This document shows positions 1 through 5,380 of a stretch of 5,380 nt of DNA, one piece after another. Where the stretch lies: contig DHVO01000178.1 in NCBI GenBank assembly GCA_002412705.1, positions 680-6,059 on the forward strand, given 5' to 3'. Position numbers and translations under genes: made by a program. The DNA comes from Bacteroidales bacterium UBA5206. GTDB lineage: Bacteria; Bacteroidota; Bacteroidia; Bacteroidales; Tenuifilaceae. How positions within the stretch are numbered: position 1 is the first letter of the stretch; each line of letters starts with the position of its first letter. Under the pieces are notes generated by a model. That model was not told the origin of the DNA. It did not search any database and was given only the letters and a program-made list of their open reading frames with translations.

Positions 1-842
1 ATGGAATAGCTGTTCAAATCTATTTTTGCCAAGTAAGCCTTATTTGTAGATTGCTGGTTATATGAAAAGAATAAGCTGTTTCCCATGAGGTAAGCAAACG
101 ACAGGTCTTGATTTGAGGTTGATTCTGCATTGTAAAACCTTATTGGCAAACCCTGATTACTTAACTCAGCAACAGCTACATGAGTAACATTACTGCCAAT
201 TACCGCATTGTTGGTTCCACAAAGAATTAGGTTCCCGTTGGGCTTGATAAATATTTTAGAGAACCGTTGAACCCCATTGTAATCAAATACGCGTTCCCAT
301 ACCTTTTCGCCTGTAACGCTGTACTTTGCAACAAAGTAATCGGGTTCAACAGATGAGTTTTGGTAGGATTCCCCTGCGAGGTAGAGCTCATTATTCGCTT
401 CAACAAAATCATTTACAATAACAGAAAATGAACCATCACCTATTGCTATGGTAGATAGCGAATCGCCATTTGTGCCTACAGCTAATAGGAATGATGATAT
501 AGTTCCAGTTAAATCATTTTGTGAAGTTCCAAGTACAAGGAGGTTACTATTCAAAATTCTTAACACCCTTGCCTCTTCGTTAGTCTCATTGCCAAAACTT
601 CTTTCCCAAAGTGTATTACCAGCCAAATTGGTATTAACAACATACACCTGCTTCTTTAATCCCGATAGGGTGTTATAACCCACTGCAAAATAGCCATGAT
701 CAGTTTGATGCGCAAAGAACCCTTTAGAACCAGCTCCGCCACCAAAGTACTTAATGAAGTTGTTCTTTTGCGAATCGCTCACCTCCTTACTGCATGAGAT
801 AAGGGCTATTGCAATCAGCGCCAAAAAGAGTAATCGTCTCAT
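1..842 (-). CDS. Repeat-containing lipoprotein, propeller-like (3' end outside window)
   Basis: Open from ATG at 842-840 to the window edge (280 complete codons, no stop), so the C-terminus is missing. The first 17 residues form a lipoprotein signal: two arginines after Met, a hydrophobic stretch, then lipobox L-I-S-C with Cys17 as the predicted lipidated residue. S-K-E follows the Cys, similar to the charged lipoprotein export signal that sends Bacteroidota lipoproteins to the cell surface, so surface display is possible but unproven. The rest consists of repeats starting near residues 50, 99, 151, 203 and 255, each with a hydrophobic strand ending in Gly, a strand like Y-V-V or Y-F-V-A-K, then in the best copies an L/V-W-E-R motif (residues 78-81 and 181-184). 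This suggests a beta-propeller. The ATG lies one base after the stop of the upstream barrel gene, implying translational coupling. No enzyme motif was seen; a ligand-binding or scaffold role is a guess. Confidence 0.85.
   Translation of the reverse strand, partial: MRRLLFLALIAIALISCSKEVSDSQKNNFIKYFGGGAGSKGFFAHQTDHGYFAVGYNTLSGLKKQVYVVNTNLAGNTLWERSFGNETNEEARVLRILNSNLLVLGTSQNDLTGTISSFLLAVGTNGDSLSTIAIGDGSFSVIVNDFVEANNELYLAGESYQNSSVEPDYFVAKYSVTGEKVWERVFDYNGVQRFSKIFIKPNGNLILCGTNNAVIGSNVTHVAVAELSNQGLPIRFYNAESTSNQDLSFAYLMGNSLFFSYNQQSTNKAYLAKIDLNSYS
80..695 (-). repeat. Five ~52-residue protein repeats within the lipoprotein
   Basis: Repeat starts at residues 50, 99, 151, 203 and 255 give spacings of 49, 52, 52 and 52. 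Copies 1 and 3 are closest: both have a G-Y or E-L-Y strand, a Y-V-V/Y-F-V strand, a T-G or A-G turn and a W-E-R motif followed by V/S-F. Copies 2 and 4 keep the framework (L-V-L-G-T and L-I-L-C-G-T) but lose the tryptophan. Copy 5 is cut by the end of the window; the range given covers only the part of the repeat array clearly seen. It is a protein-level repeat, not a recent DNA duplication. Confidence 0.7.
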
Positions 843-843
843 G

Positions 844-1878
844 CTATCGTATTTTCTTAGGTTTGTAAATTGAGAAAACATATGCTGCATTAAAAAAAAC
901 CTGATTAACAAAATAGCTATCGGGTATGTAGTAGTATTTCTGGATTAGGTCAGTATTAGAGTAGCGTTGGTTACTTATCATAGGATCAACAAGTCCAAAC
1001 TTTGCTCCTACGGAAAATTGCAGCTTTGCTTTACCCAACCTTACATTAGCGCCTAAAGAAATAAGGGGTCTTATGTCGTACGTTCGCTGCTGTTTAAGCA
1101 TATCAACCTTTCCAGCAATTGGGTCCTGAACATTGGTTCTACTCCTAGAAATATCTATGTTAGAAGAGATTAAATAGACTGGTTCCACTCCAATTTTAAC
1201 AAACCACTTAACCCCAATTAGCTCCTTATTGTAGCGCATGCTTAAGGGAAGTCCCAAATAGATATTTGACTGTGTAGCCGAAGTATTAGTAAAAGGAAAT
1301 GGAGTATTGCTATAGCTAAACGTTAGATACGAGAATGATATTCCCATGGCTCCATCAAAATTGGAGAAAAGGTTATCTACAAAGGATATCTCCCCGTTTG
1401 CACCAAAACCAGAGCTATAGCTGGGCGATTCACCTAAAATGTTATTAACCCCAAAATACTCCTTAACCAGCACATGCGTTGTACTAACACCCAAACCTGC
1501 TTCAATTCGCATTATTGGCTCTGTTCTATAGGTGTTATACAGATTAACAAACTCCTTTTGATCGTTGGGCAAAAGAGCATACTCTGGGAACTCCTTTAGA
1601 AAAGCAAGCATCACCTTATCGGCCTTTTCGGGCTGATCGCTAAATAGGTATGTTTGAATAAGGAGCTTATAGGCATTGGACTTCTCTTCGCGAGTAAAAC
1701 CATTGGCAATACAGGGTTCCAACAGCGCAGGAATTTCATCCAAAAGCCCACTATCATACCTACGTTGGGCAAGTATAAGCTGATCGGAACAAGAGGTTTG
1801 AGCCCAAAGTTCGGAACTAATGAAGAGTAATAGTAGTAAGAGAAATCGGGTAAAACTAAAGTATTCCATTGGCTTCAT
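844..1878 (-). CDS. Outer-membrane beta-barrel protein with N-terminal TPR-like helical domain
   Basis: A 344-residue protein if translated from ATG at 1878-1876. Residues 1-26 form a signal peptide: a short N-region with Lys2 and Arg11, six leucines in a row (13-18), and a cleavage region E-L-W-A-Q, cleavage probably after Ala26. Residues ~30-120 are helical and TPR-like (A-Q-R-R-Y-D-S-G, then N-A-Y-K-L-L-I-Q-T-Y-L, then E-K-A-D-K-V-M), with Cys30 and Cys56 able to form a disulfide in the periplasm. Residues ~122-344 are alternating strands rich in Gly, Tyr, Phe and Ser with turns, typical of the small outer-membrane barrels of Bacteroidota (PorT/OMP_b-brl type). The protein would therefore have a periplasmic helical domain attached to a barrel. 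An in-frame ATG at 1959 would add 27 residues before the signal peptide and overlap the NTPase gene by 44 bases; the 1878 start is preferred because it puts the signal peptide at the N-terminus. An ATG at 1869 is a third option. The gap after the NTPase gene is 37 nt. Ligand unknown. Confidence 0.83.
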   Translation of the reverse strand: MKPMEYFSFTRFLLLLLLFISSELWAQTSCSDQLILAQRRYDSGLLDEIPALLEPCIANGFTREEKSNAYKLLIQTYLFSDQPEKADKVMLAFLKEFPEYALLPNDQKEFVNLYNTYRTEPIMRIEAGLGVSTTHVLVKEYFGVNNILGESPSYSSGFGANGEISFVDNLFSNFDGAMGISFSYLTFSYSNTPFPFTNTSATQSNIYLGLPLSMRYNKELIGVKWFVKIGVEPVYLISSNIDISRSRTNVQDPIAGKVDMLKQQRTYDIRPLISLGANVRLGKAKLQFSVGAKFGLVDPMISNQRYSNTDLIQKYYYIPDSYFVNQVFFNAAYVFSIYKPKKIR

Positions 1879-1915
1879 TTTTTCAAACAAATAGGTAAAA
1901 GCGTTATGCAGAGCC

Positions 1916-4900
1916 TTAGTTACACGGCTCTGGACTATATGGGATATCCTCTCCCACATAGGTTTTCCACTCCTCTACAGATAGCTTACGTTGCAAATAG
2001 GGACAAAAATCGGCTACAAGTAGCTCCACCTCAACGGGATATAGCCTAATATTGCCATTCTTATCTCCAGAAATAACGTACTTGTTATCGGGAGAGAAAA
2101 TTGTTGCGGTAACCCATGAATCGTGATCATCAAAAACTATAGGAAGTGTATTCAAATCATCTAATCGCCAAAGCCTTAATGTGCCATCATAGCTTGCTGT
2201 AGCCATAAACTGTGCATTGGGAGAGAATGCAATACTGGTTATTTTGGCATTATGACCACGCAGAATGCTAAGCTGCTGGCCCGTTTTAGCGTTCCATACA
2301 TAAACAGCCCCCTGACTGCTTCCAAATCCCGCTACAAGCAGGTTGCGTTGCGAACAATAGCCAAGTTCACCCCAGTTGCTATCCAGCACACGCGCAATAT
2401 CCACCTGGGATTGGTTTGCCTCGCCCAGATTTTTCAGCAAAACGACAGAACCATCTGATAGTGCAACAAAAAGCGTATTGGTGTTTTTATCGAACTTGGT
2501 GGCATTAATTTTAGCATTGGTTCTGTAAACCTCTCTCCCTTTCTGGTTAAAGCCATCAGTAATATCCACTAGCTGATTAAAAACTTGCACTAGCTTTCCA
2601 TTGGTGGTATAATAAAAGTCCTTTAAATCGAGGGGAATATCGCTATAACTTTGCGTTTCGGCCGTTTGCAAGTTGTATGTAAAGTAGCCAGTGTTGGTTA
2701 AGCCAACTAGTTTTCCATCCCGTTCTGCTATTTTAAGGATAATAGACTGGTTACTCAACAAGATTTTACCCGCTTTGCTGTTAAAATCCCAATTAATTAG
2801 CATCCCATCGCTACCTGATGAATAAAAGCTATTGTCACTTGTTAGAAACGTTCTAACAATACTTTTATGATCTTCCAGCCTATTAAAGCCATCGCCCTTA
2901 AAGTACTTAGTGCTTAAGTATATGGCACGGTATATATCGGGATTATAGGCAATGCCATTATTTCCACTATTAAACTTGTATGCCTGGAATGCCAGTAATC
3001 CCTTAAGCAGTGTATCAACACGCATTTGCTGGCTCTTAACCGCCATAGATTGGGCAATGGAAAGCATTCGCCTACGTTCTGCCTCAAGACTTGCTTGCTC
3101 TGCAAGACGTTGCTGCTCAATAGCTTTTTGGGCATTTGCCTCGGCTCGTTTCTGCTGCTCCTGTGCTTCTATGGATTTCTCATTGGCAATTACGCGTTGC
3201 CTATCGGCCTCGTTCAGGTTCTGCAAGGCTCTTTGTCGTTGAATATCGGCCTGCTTCCTATTCTCTTCGGCCAGTTCCTTTTGGGCTAAGGCCTCCTTCT
3301 CGTTCTTCACGGCCAGCTCCCGTTGCCGCTTGGCCTCCTCTGCTTCGGTTTTAGCTATTTTTTCCTGCTCAATGGCCTTATTACTGGCCAGCAGGGCATC
3401 CTGTCGCTGCATAAGAGCAAGAATGCCCAAACCAATGGATATCATACCAGCGGTACCCAGAATAAGAGCAACTATACGAGATCGACGAAGTGCCCTTTTT
3501 TGCAAGCGAATTTTATTCTGCTCCTCAGCAATGTACTCCTCTTCGCTGGTACGGAGGTAAACCATCGTTCGCTCAAATGCGGGATGATACCTTGCAGCCC
3601 AAGCAAGGCTTGGTTTCTGCTTCTCGCGCCAGCTAAGTGCCAGCTGCAAATCGGGAGGGCCCCAAAGGGTTGTTCGTCCCTCGCTGTACATATCGGCCGA
3701 CTCGGCTAAGCGCAGGTACATTTTTACTGCTGCCGATTCCTCATCAACCCAAATCTTAAGCTTATCCCAAACCCGCATTATGCTCTCGTGCGAAATGTCA
3801 ATAAGGGTTTTGTCATCTAATGCAACACTTGACGAAGGGGTTAGGAAAGTACGTCCCTTCATTCTAAACACCTCTACAACGCTGATAATATCAGAAGGGG
3901 AGCACTGCGCAATGGCAGCCAGCTCTGCAACACTTGTTGGGCGGCGTACACCCCTATTATCGGCTCCTTTCTCGGTAAGCGACTTAAAAATAATCTCACA
4001 TATACGCTTCTGCTCCACACTTAGCTCATCGTAGGCCTCGTTGGCATGATTAGACAGCGCCCTATCCAACCTTCCAATTGCCTCGTACTCCACGATACCC
4101 ATTGGGTTGGTGGTTGTTGAGTGATTTGTCCAGTAGTCCCAGGTACGCATAAGCGCGTGTTGTAGCACGGGAAGGTGATCGGGATTGTTACCCATCTCGT
4201 TAAGCAATAGCTGAACCAGCTGCTCCGATATGGTTCCACCTCCCACCGCTACTGGCCCTGTTATGGCCATGCGGAAGTCGTTGCGGGTCATTCTGGGAAT
4301 AAGATAGTTGCTATCGTTAATTAGCTTTGTAAACTCCTGAAAAGGAGAGCAATCGCCAATAAAATCGGAACGCATGGTAATTACCACATAAACAGGCAAC
4401 TCCACCTGTTTTACAACGCTTACAAGTAGGTTCACAAAATGATCAACCTTATCAAGCGCATTGGCATCTTTACCTGAGTACTGATAACGAAACAGCTCCT
4501 CGAACTGGTCAACAAGGATAAGCACATTCTCATCACCTTTTAAATCACTCTGGTTAATTACGTTGCTAATTCCTTCGGCCGATCGGTATAGCAATGCCTG
4601 GTTGATATATGCGTCGGCATCAATATCATCGGCACTCTTTCCCTTTGATAAGGTATTAGCTAGAGAGTGCGCAAGGTTACCCACAGGATCTGCGCCAGGA
4701 CGGGTAATGGTTATATGCCATTTGGAGCGGCCATTGTGCAAAAATCCGCCGTAAAGAATTGGAAGTAACCCACAATAAATTAGCGATGATTTGCCCGATC
4801 CTGATGCGCCCAAGATGGCAGAAAATCTGCTCTTTGCTAGGCTTTCTAGTATTTGCTCACTTTGCCCCTCGCGCCCAAAAAAAAGGTGTGCTTCGTTAGG

Positions 4901-4975
4901 CAAAAAGGGACGTAAACCCGGGAATGGGTTATATACAGCAGTTGTTGTTAAGCCTTGATCGGATAAGGTATCCAT
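1916..4975 (-). CDS. nSTAND1 NTPase with membrane segment, coiled coil and WD40 propeller
   Basis: A complete protein of 1019 residues and the core of the operon. The N-terminus has the family signature N-P-F-P-G-L-R-P-F (16-24) and L-F-F-G-R-E-G (31-37). Walker A is G-A-S-G-S-G-K-S-S (56-64, Lys62); Walker B is L-I-L-V-D-Q-F-E-E-L (152-161, Asp156). I-T-M-R-S-D-F (199-205) fits the sensor strand, R-N-D-F-R-M-A-I-T-G-P (231-241) and L-P-V-L-Q-H-A-L (268-275) are typical of this NTPase family, and D-I-S-H-E-S-I-M-R-V-W (393-403) marks the winged-helix/helical arm. All key P-loop residues are present, so it should bind and hydrolyse NTP. A single transmembrane segment at ~501-521 follows K-R-A-L-R-R-S-R, predicting the NTPase in the cytoplasm and the rest in the periplasm. 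Residues 524-635 are a coiled coil, 636-695 a helical linker, ~700-983 seven WD40-type blades, and 984-1019 a tail (L-S-V-E-E-W-K-T-Y). STAND proteins generally act as ligand-triggered switches that oligomerise; the trigger here is unknown. The start is supported by the family's usual N-terminus and an AGGA 6 nt upstream. Confidence 0.93.
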   Translation of the reverse strand: MDTLSDQGLTTTAVYNPFPGLRPFLPNEAHLFFGREGQSEQILESLAKSRFSAILGASGSGKSSLIYCGLLPILYGGFLHNGRSKWHITITRPGADPVGNLAHSLANTLSKGKSADDIDADAYINQALLYRSAEGISNVINQSDLKGDENVLILVDQFEELFRYQYSGKDANALDKVDHFVNLLVSVVKQVELPVYVVITMRSDFIGDCSPFQEFTKLINDSNYLIPRMTRNDFRMAITGPVAVGGGTISEQLVQLLLNEMGNNPDHLPVLQHALMRTWDYWTNHSTTTNPMGIVEYEAIGRLDRALSNHANEAYDELSVEQKRICEIIFKSLTEKGADNRGVRRPTSVAELAAIAQCSPSDIISVVEVFRMKGRTFLTPSSSVALDDKTLIDISHESIMRVWDKLKIWVDEESAAVKMYLRLAESADMYSEGRTTLWGPPDLQLALSWREKQKPSLAWAARYHPAFERTMVYLRTSEEEYIAEEQNKIRLQKRALRRSRIVALILGTAGMISIGLGILALMQRQDALLASNKAIEQEKIAKTEAEEAKRQRELAVKNEKEALAQKELAEENRKQADIQRQRALQNLNEADRQRVIANEKSIEAQEQQKRAEANAQKAIEQQRLAEQASLEAERRRMLSIAQSMAVKSQQMRVDTLLKGLLAFQAYKFNSGNNGIAYNPDIYRAIYLSTKYFKGDGFNRLEDHKSIVRTFLTSDNSFYSSGSDGMLINWDFNSKAGKILLSNQSIILKIAERDGKLVGLTNTGYFTYNLQTAETQSYSDIPLDLKDFYYTTNGKLVQVFNQLVDITDGFNQKGREVYRTNAKINATKFDKNTNTLFVALSDGSVVLLKNLGEANQSQVDIARVLDSNWGELGYCSQRNLLVAGFGSSQGAVYVWNAKTGQQLSILRGHNAKITSIAFSPNAQFMATASYDGTLRLWRLDDLNTLPIVFDDHDSWVTATIFSPDNKYVISGDKNGNIRLYPVEVELLVADFCPYLQRKLSVEEWKTYVGEDIPYSPEPCN
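2027..2878 (-). other. WD40-type seven-bladed propeller region of the NTPase
   Basis: Residues ~700-983. The clearest repeats are the last ones: blade 6 (902-940, with L-R-G-H-N, S-I-A-F-S-P-N and L-R-L-W) and blade 7 (946-983, with D-D-H-D-S-W-V and I-F-S-P-D-N). Blade 1 (700-734) has D-H-K-S-I-V and S-G-S-D-G. Blade 5 (~860-899) ends in V-Y-V-W-N. Blades 2-4 (~741-852) keep the strand pattern but have lost the GH and WD signatures. Seven segments of about 35-40 residues would close one propeller, a common protein-binding platform and in STAND proteins the usual sensor part. Confidence 0.75.
3071..3406 (-). repeat. Sixteen consecutive heptads with alanine in register (coiled coil)
   Basis: Residues 524-635 of the NTPase. 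Alanine occurs every seventh residue at 527, 534, 541 and so on to 632, sixteen times without a break; the other positions are mostly Glu, Gln, Arg, Lys and Asn. At 639 and 646 the position holds Ser and Val, so the register ends there. The segment starts straight after the membrane helix. A continuous helix of 112 residues would be about 17 nm long (1.5 angstrom per residue), close to the width of a Gram-negative periplasm. Confidence 0.85.
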
Positions 4976-4981
4976 TGGCTA

Positions 4982-4986
4982 TCCTA
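4982..4986 (-). promoter_or_regulatory. Possible ribosome-binding site for the NTPase gene
   Basis: T-A-G-G-A on the minus strand, with AGGA ending 6 nt before the ATG at 4975. This is a weak but well-placed Shine-Dalgarno match in the 26-nt gap after the upstream gene. The other two starts (1878 and 842) show only A-rich sequence upstream, as is common in Bacteroidota, where SD use is weak, so the importance of this match is uncertain. Confidence 0.35.
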
Positions 4987-5001
4987 TTATTTGTTATACT
5001 C

Positions 5002-5380
5002 CTATTGATTTAAAGCCATTAACGCCTCTTTACTATGGACCACTGAGGTAAAAATATTGCCTTCAACGCTTGTGTTGTTGGTGCCATTCCGCTTGTATAG
5101 AATCACCTTGCTAAAAGGAATGGCCAAAGAGACCCCTTTGGATTTTAGTATGTCGTTTGCTTTTACTTCTAACCACTTTTCGTTCTCGCCCGAGTAGCAA
5201 ACAATGGCAACCTCGGCTTTTGCAAGCATTTCTAAGTGCTTGGAATAGGTAACTCCGTAACTAAGTATGGAATCGGGAAAAATGCTACTAGCCTCAACTT
5301 CTAGCCCTTGGGAGCTATGGTCGTGAATAATGTAAACCCTAGCACTGGACAACAACTGAGCGCTGCTTGCACCTGTTGCA
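5002..5380 (-). CDS. TIR-like C-terminal module of a STAND-associated protein (5' end outside window)
   Basis: The frame is open from the window edge to TAG at 5004-5002, giving 125 codons; the true start lies beyond 5380. A TTG at 5355 exists but is inside the open frame and is not a credible start. After a short Ala/Ser-rich stretch comes A-R-V-Y-I-I-H-D, a first strand of a Rossmann-like fold, then an acidic loop, a helix with K-H-L-E-M-L-A-K-A, a strand V-A-I-V-C-Y-S-G, then N-E-K-W-L-E-V-K, L-K-S-K-G and a strand K-V-I-L-Y. From memory this order matches the second TIR-like half of bacterial proteins encoded beside nSTAND1 NTPases (pattern: L..cDavLIYyG...eaWL..K...L.KapG). The gene is 26 nt upstream of the NTPase gene, in the same direction, so the products probably work together, this one as effector or adaptor. 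The N-terminal half, where a catalytic TIR domain could lie, is not visible; no NADase glutamate can be assigned. Family call is moderate; the coding frame is secure. Confidence 0.68.
   Translation of the reverse strand, partial: ATGASSAQLLSSARVYIIHDHSSQGLEVEASSIFPDSILSYGVTYSKHLEMLAKAEVAIVCYSGENEKWLEVKANDILKSKGVSLAIPFSKVILYKRNGTNNTSVEGNIFTSVVHSKEALMALNQ

Noticed and set aside
227..412. A 61-codon minus-strand open frame and a 76-codon plus-strand frame (448-678)
   Set aside because: Both overlap the lipoprotein gene in other frames; the lipoprotein frame is continuous over 280 codons with signal peptide and repeats and explains the region.
844..1878. Barrel protein as a PorP/SprF-type component of type IX secretion or gliding
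   Set aside because: The usual N-terminal PorP/SprF signature around Q-F-x-x-Y and N-P-A is not visible; the N-terminal helical domain and the operon context differ.
2252..3354. Several short plus-strand open frames opposite the WD40 and coil regions
   Set aside because: They follow from the repeated codon pattern of the coil and from chance; none has a ribosome site or a recognisable protein.
3323..3709. A 128-codon open frame on the plus strand, opposite the NTPase gene
   Set aside because: It lies fully opposite a strongly supported gene, in the coil, membrane segment and arm region; composition is that of an antisense shadow and no domain or start signal is visible.
1916..4975. NTPase as a known Avs-type antiphage STAND protein
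   Set aside because: Avs proteins have N-terminal effector domains and C-terminal TPR-like sensors and lack this membrane helix, alanine coil and WD40 arrangement; the N-P-F-P-G-L-R-P-F start is that of nSTAND1.
4982..5006. Two copies of the 7-base sequence AATAGGA on the minus strand in the gap before the NTPase gene, as a regulator site
   Set aside because: One copy includes the stop codon of the upstream gene and the other is the likely ribosome site; two 7-base matches in AT-rich sequence are expected by chance.
5353..5355. TTG as start codon of the upstream gene
   Set aside because: The frame stays open to the window edge and the first visible strand of the fold begins just after it, so the gene almost certainly starts further upstream.
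1..5380. tRNA, rRNA, CRISPR array, insertion sequence or terminator
   Set aside because: Nearly the whole window is coding; the gaps are 1 to 37 nt and no such structure was seen by eye.

Overview
This 5.4 kb window carries four genes in a row, all on the minus strand, from what is most likely a member of the Bacteroidota (probably Bacteroidales-like, by general resemblance only). The reasons are moderate GC content, a short lipoprotein signal ending in L-I-S-C followed by S-K-E, an outer-membrane barrel with a signal peptide ending in W-A-Q, largely absent Shine-Dalgarno sequences, and the protein families themselves. No RNA gene, mobile element, CRISPR array, obvious promoter or terminator was found.

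In transcription order (right to left): (1) 5380-5002, the 3' end of a gene whose last ~125 codons resemble the TIR-like C-terminal module often found beside STAND NTPases; its start lies outside the window. (2) 4975-1916, a complete 1019-residue protein with an nSTAND1 P-loop NTPase, a winged-helix/helical arm, one transmembrane segment, a very regular alanine-rich heptad coil, a seven-bladed WD40-type propeller and a conserved tail with two cysteines. (3) 1878-844, a secreted protein with an N-terminal helical (TPR-like) domain and a C-terminal outer-membrane beta-barrel. (4) 842-1, the 5' part (280 codons) of a lipoprotein built from ~52-residue propeller-like repeats; its end lies outside the window.

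Gaps between genes are 26, 37 and 1 nt, so this looks like one operon with translational coupling at the last junction. No gap is large enough to hold a separate promoter, and the operon promoter must lie upstream, beyond position 5380.

The main inference is that the four products may form one envelope-spanning device. A cytoplasmic TIR-like partner and NTPase would be joined through a single inner-membrane helix and a coil roughly 17 nm long to a periplasmic WD40 propeller. That propeller would lie close to an outer-membrane barrel with its own periplasmic helical domain and to a lipoprotein propeller. This would suit a system that senses a signal or attack at the cell surface and triggers an NTP-dependent response inside. 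The families are recognisable from sequence; the combined architecture and its role in conflict or defence are inference.
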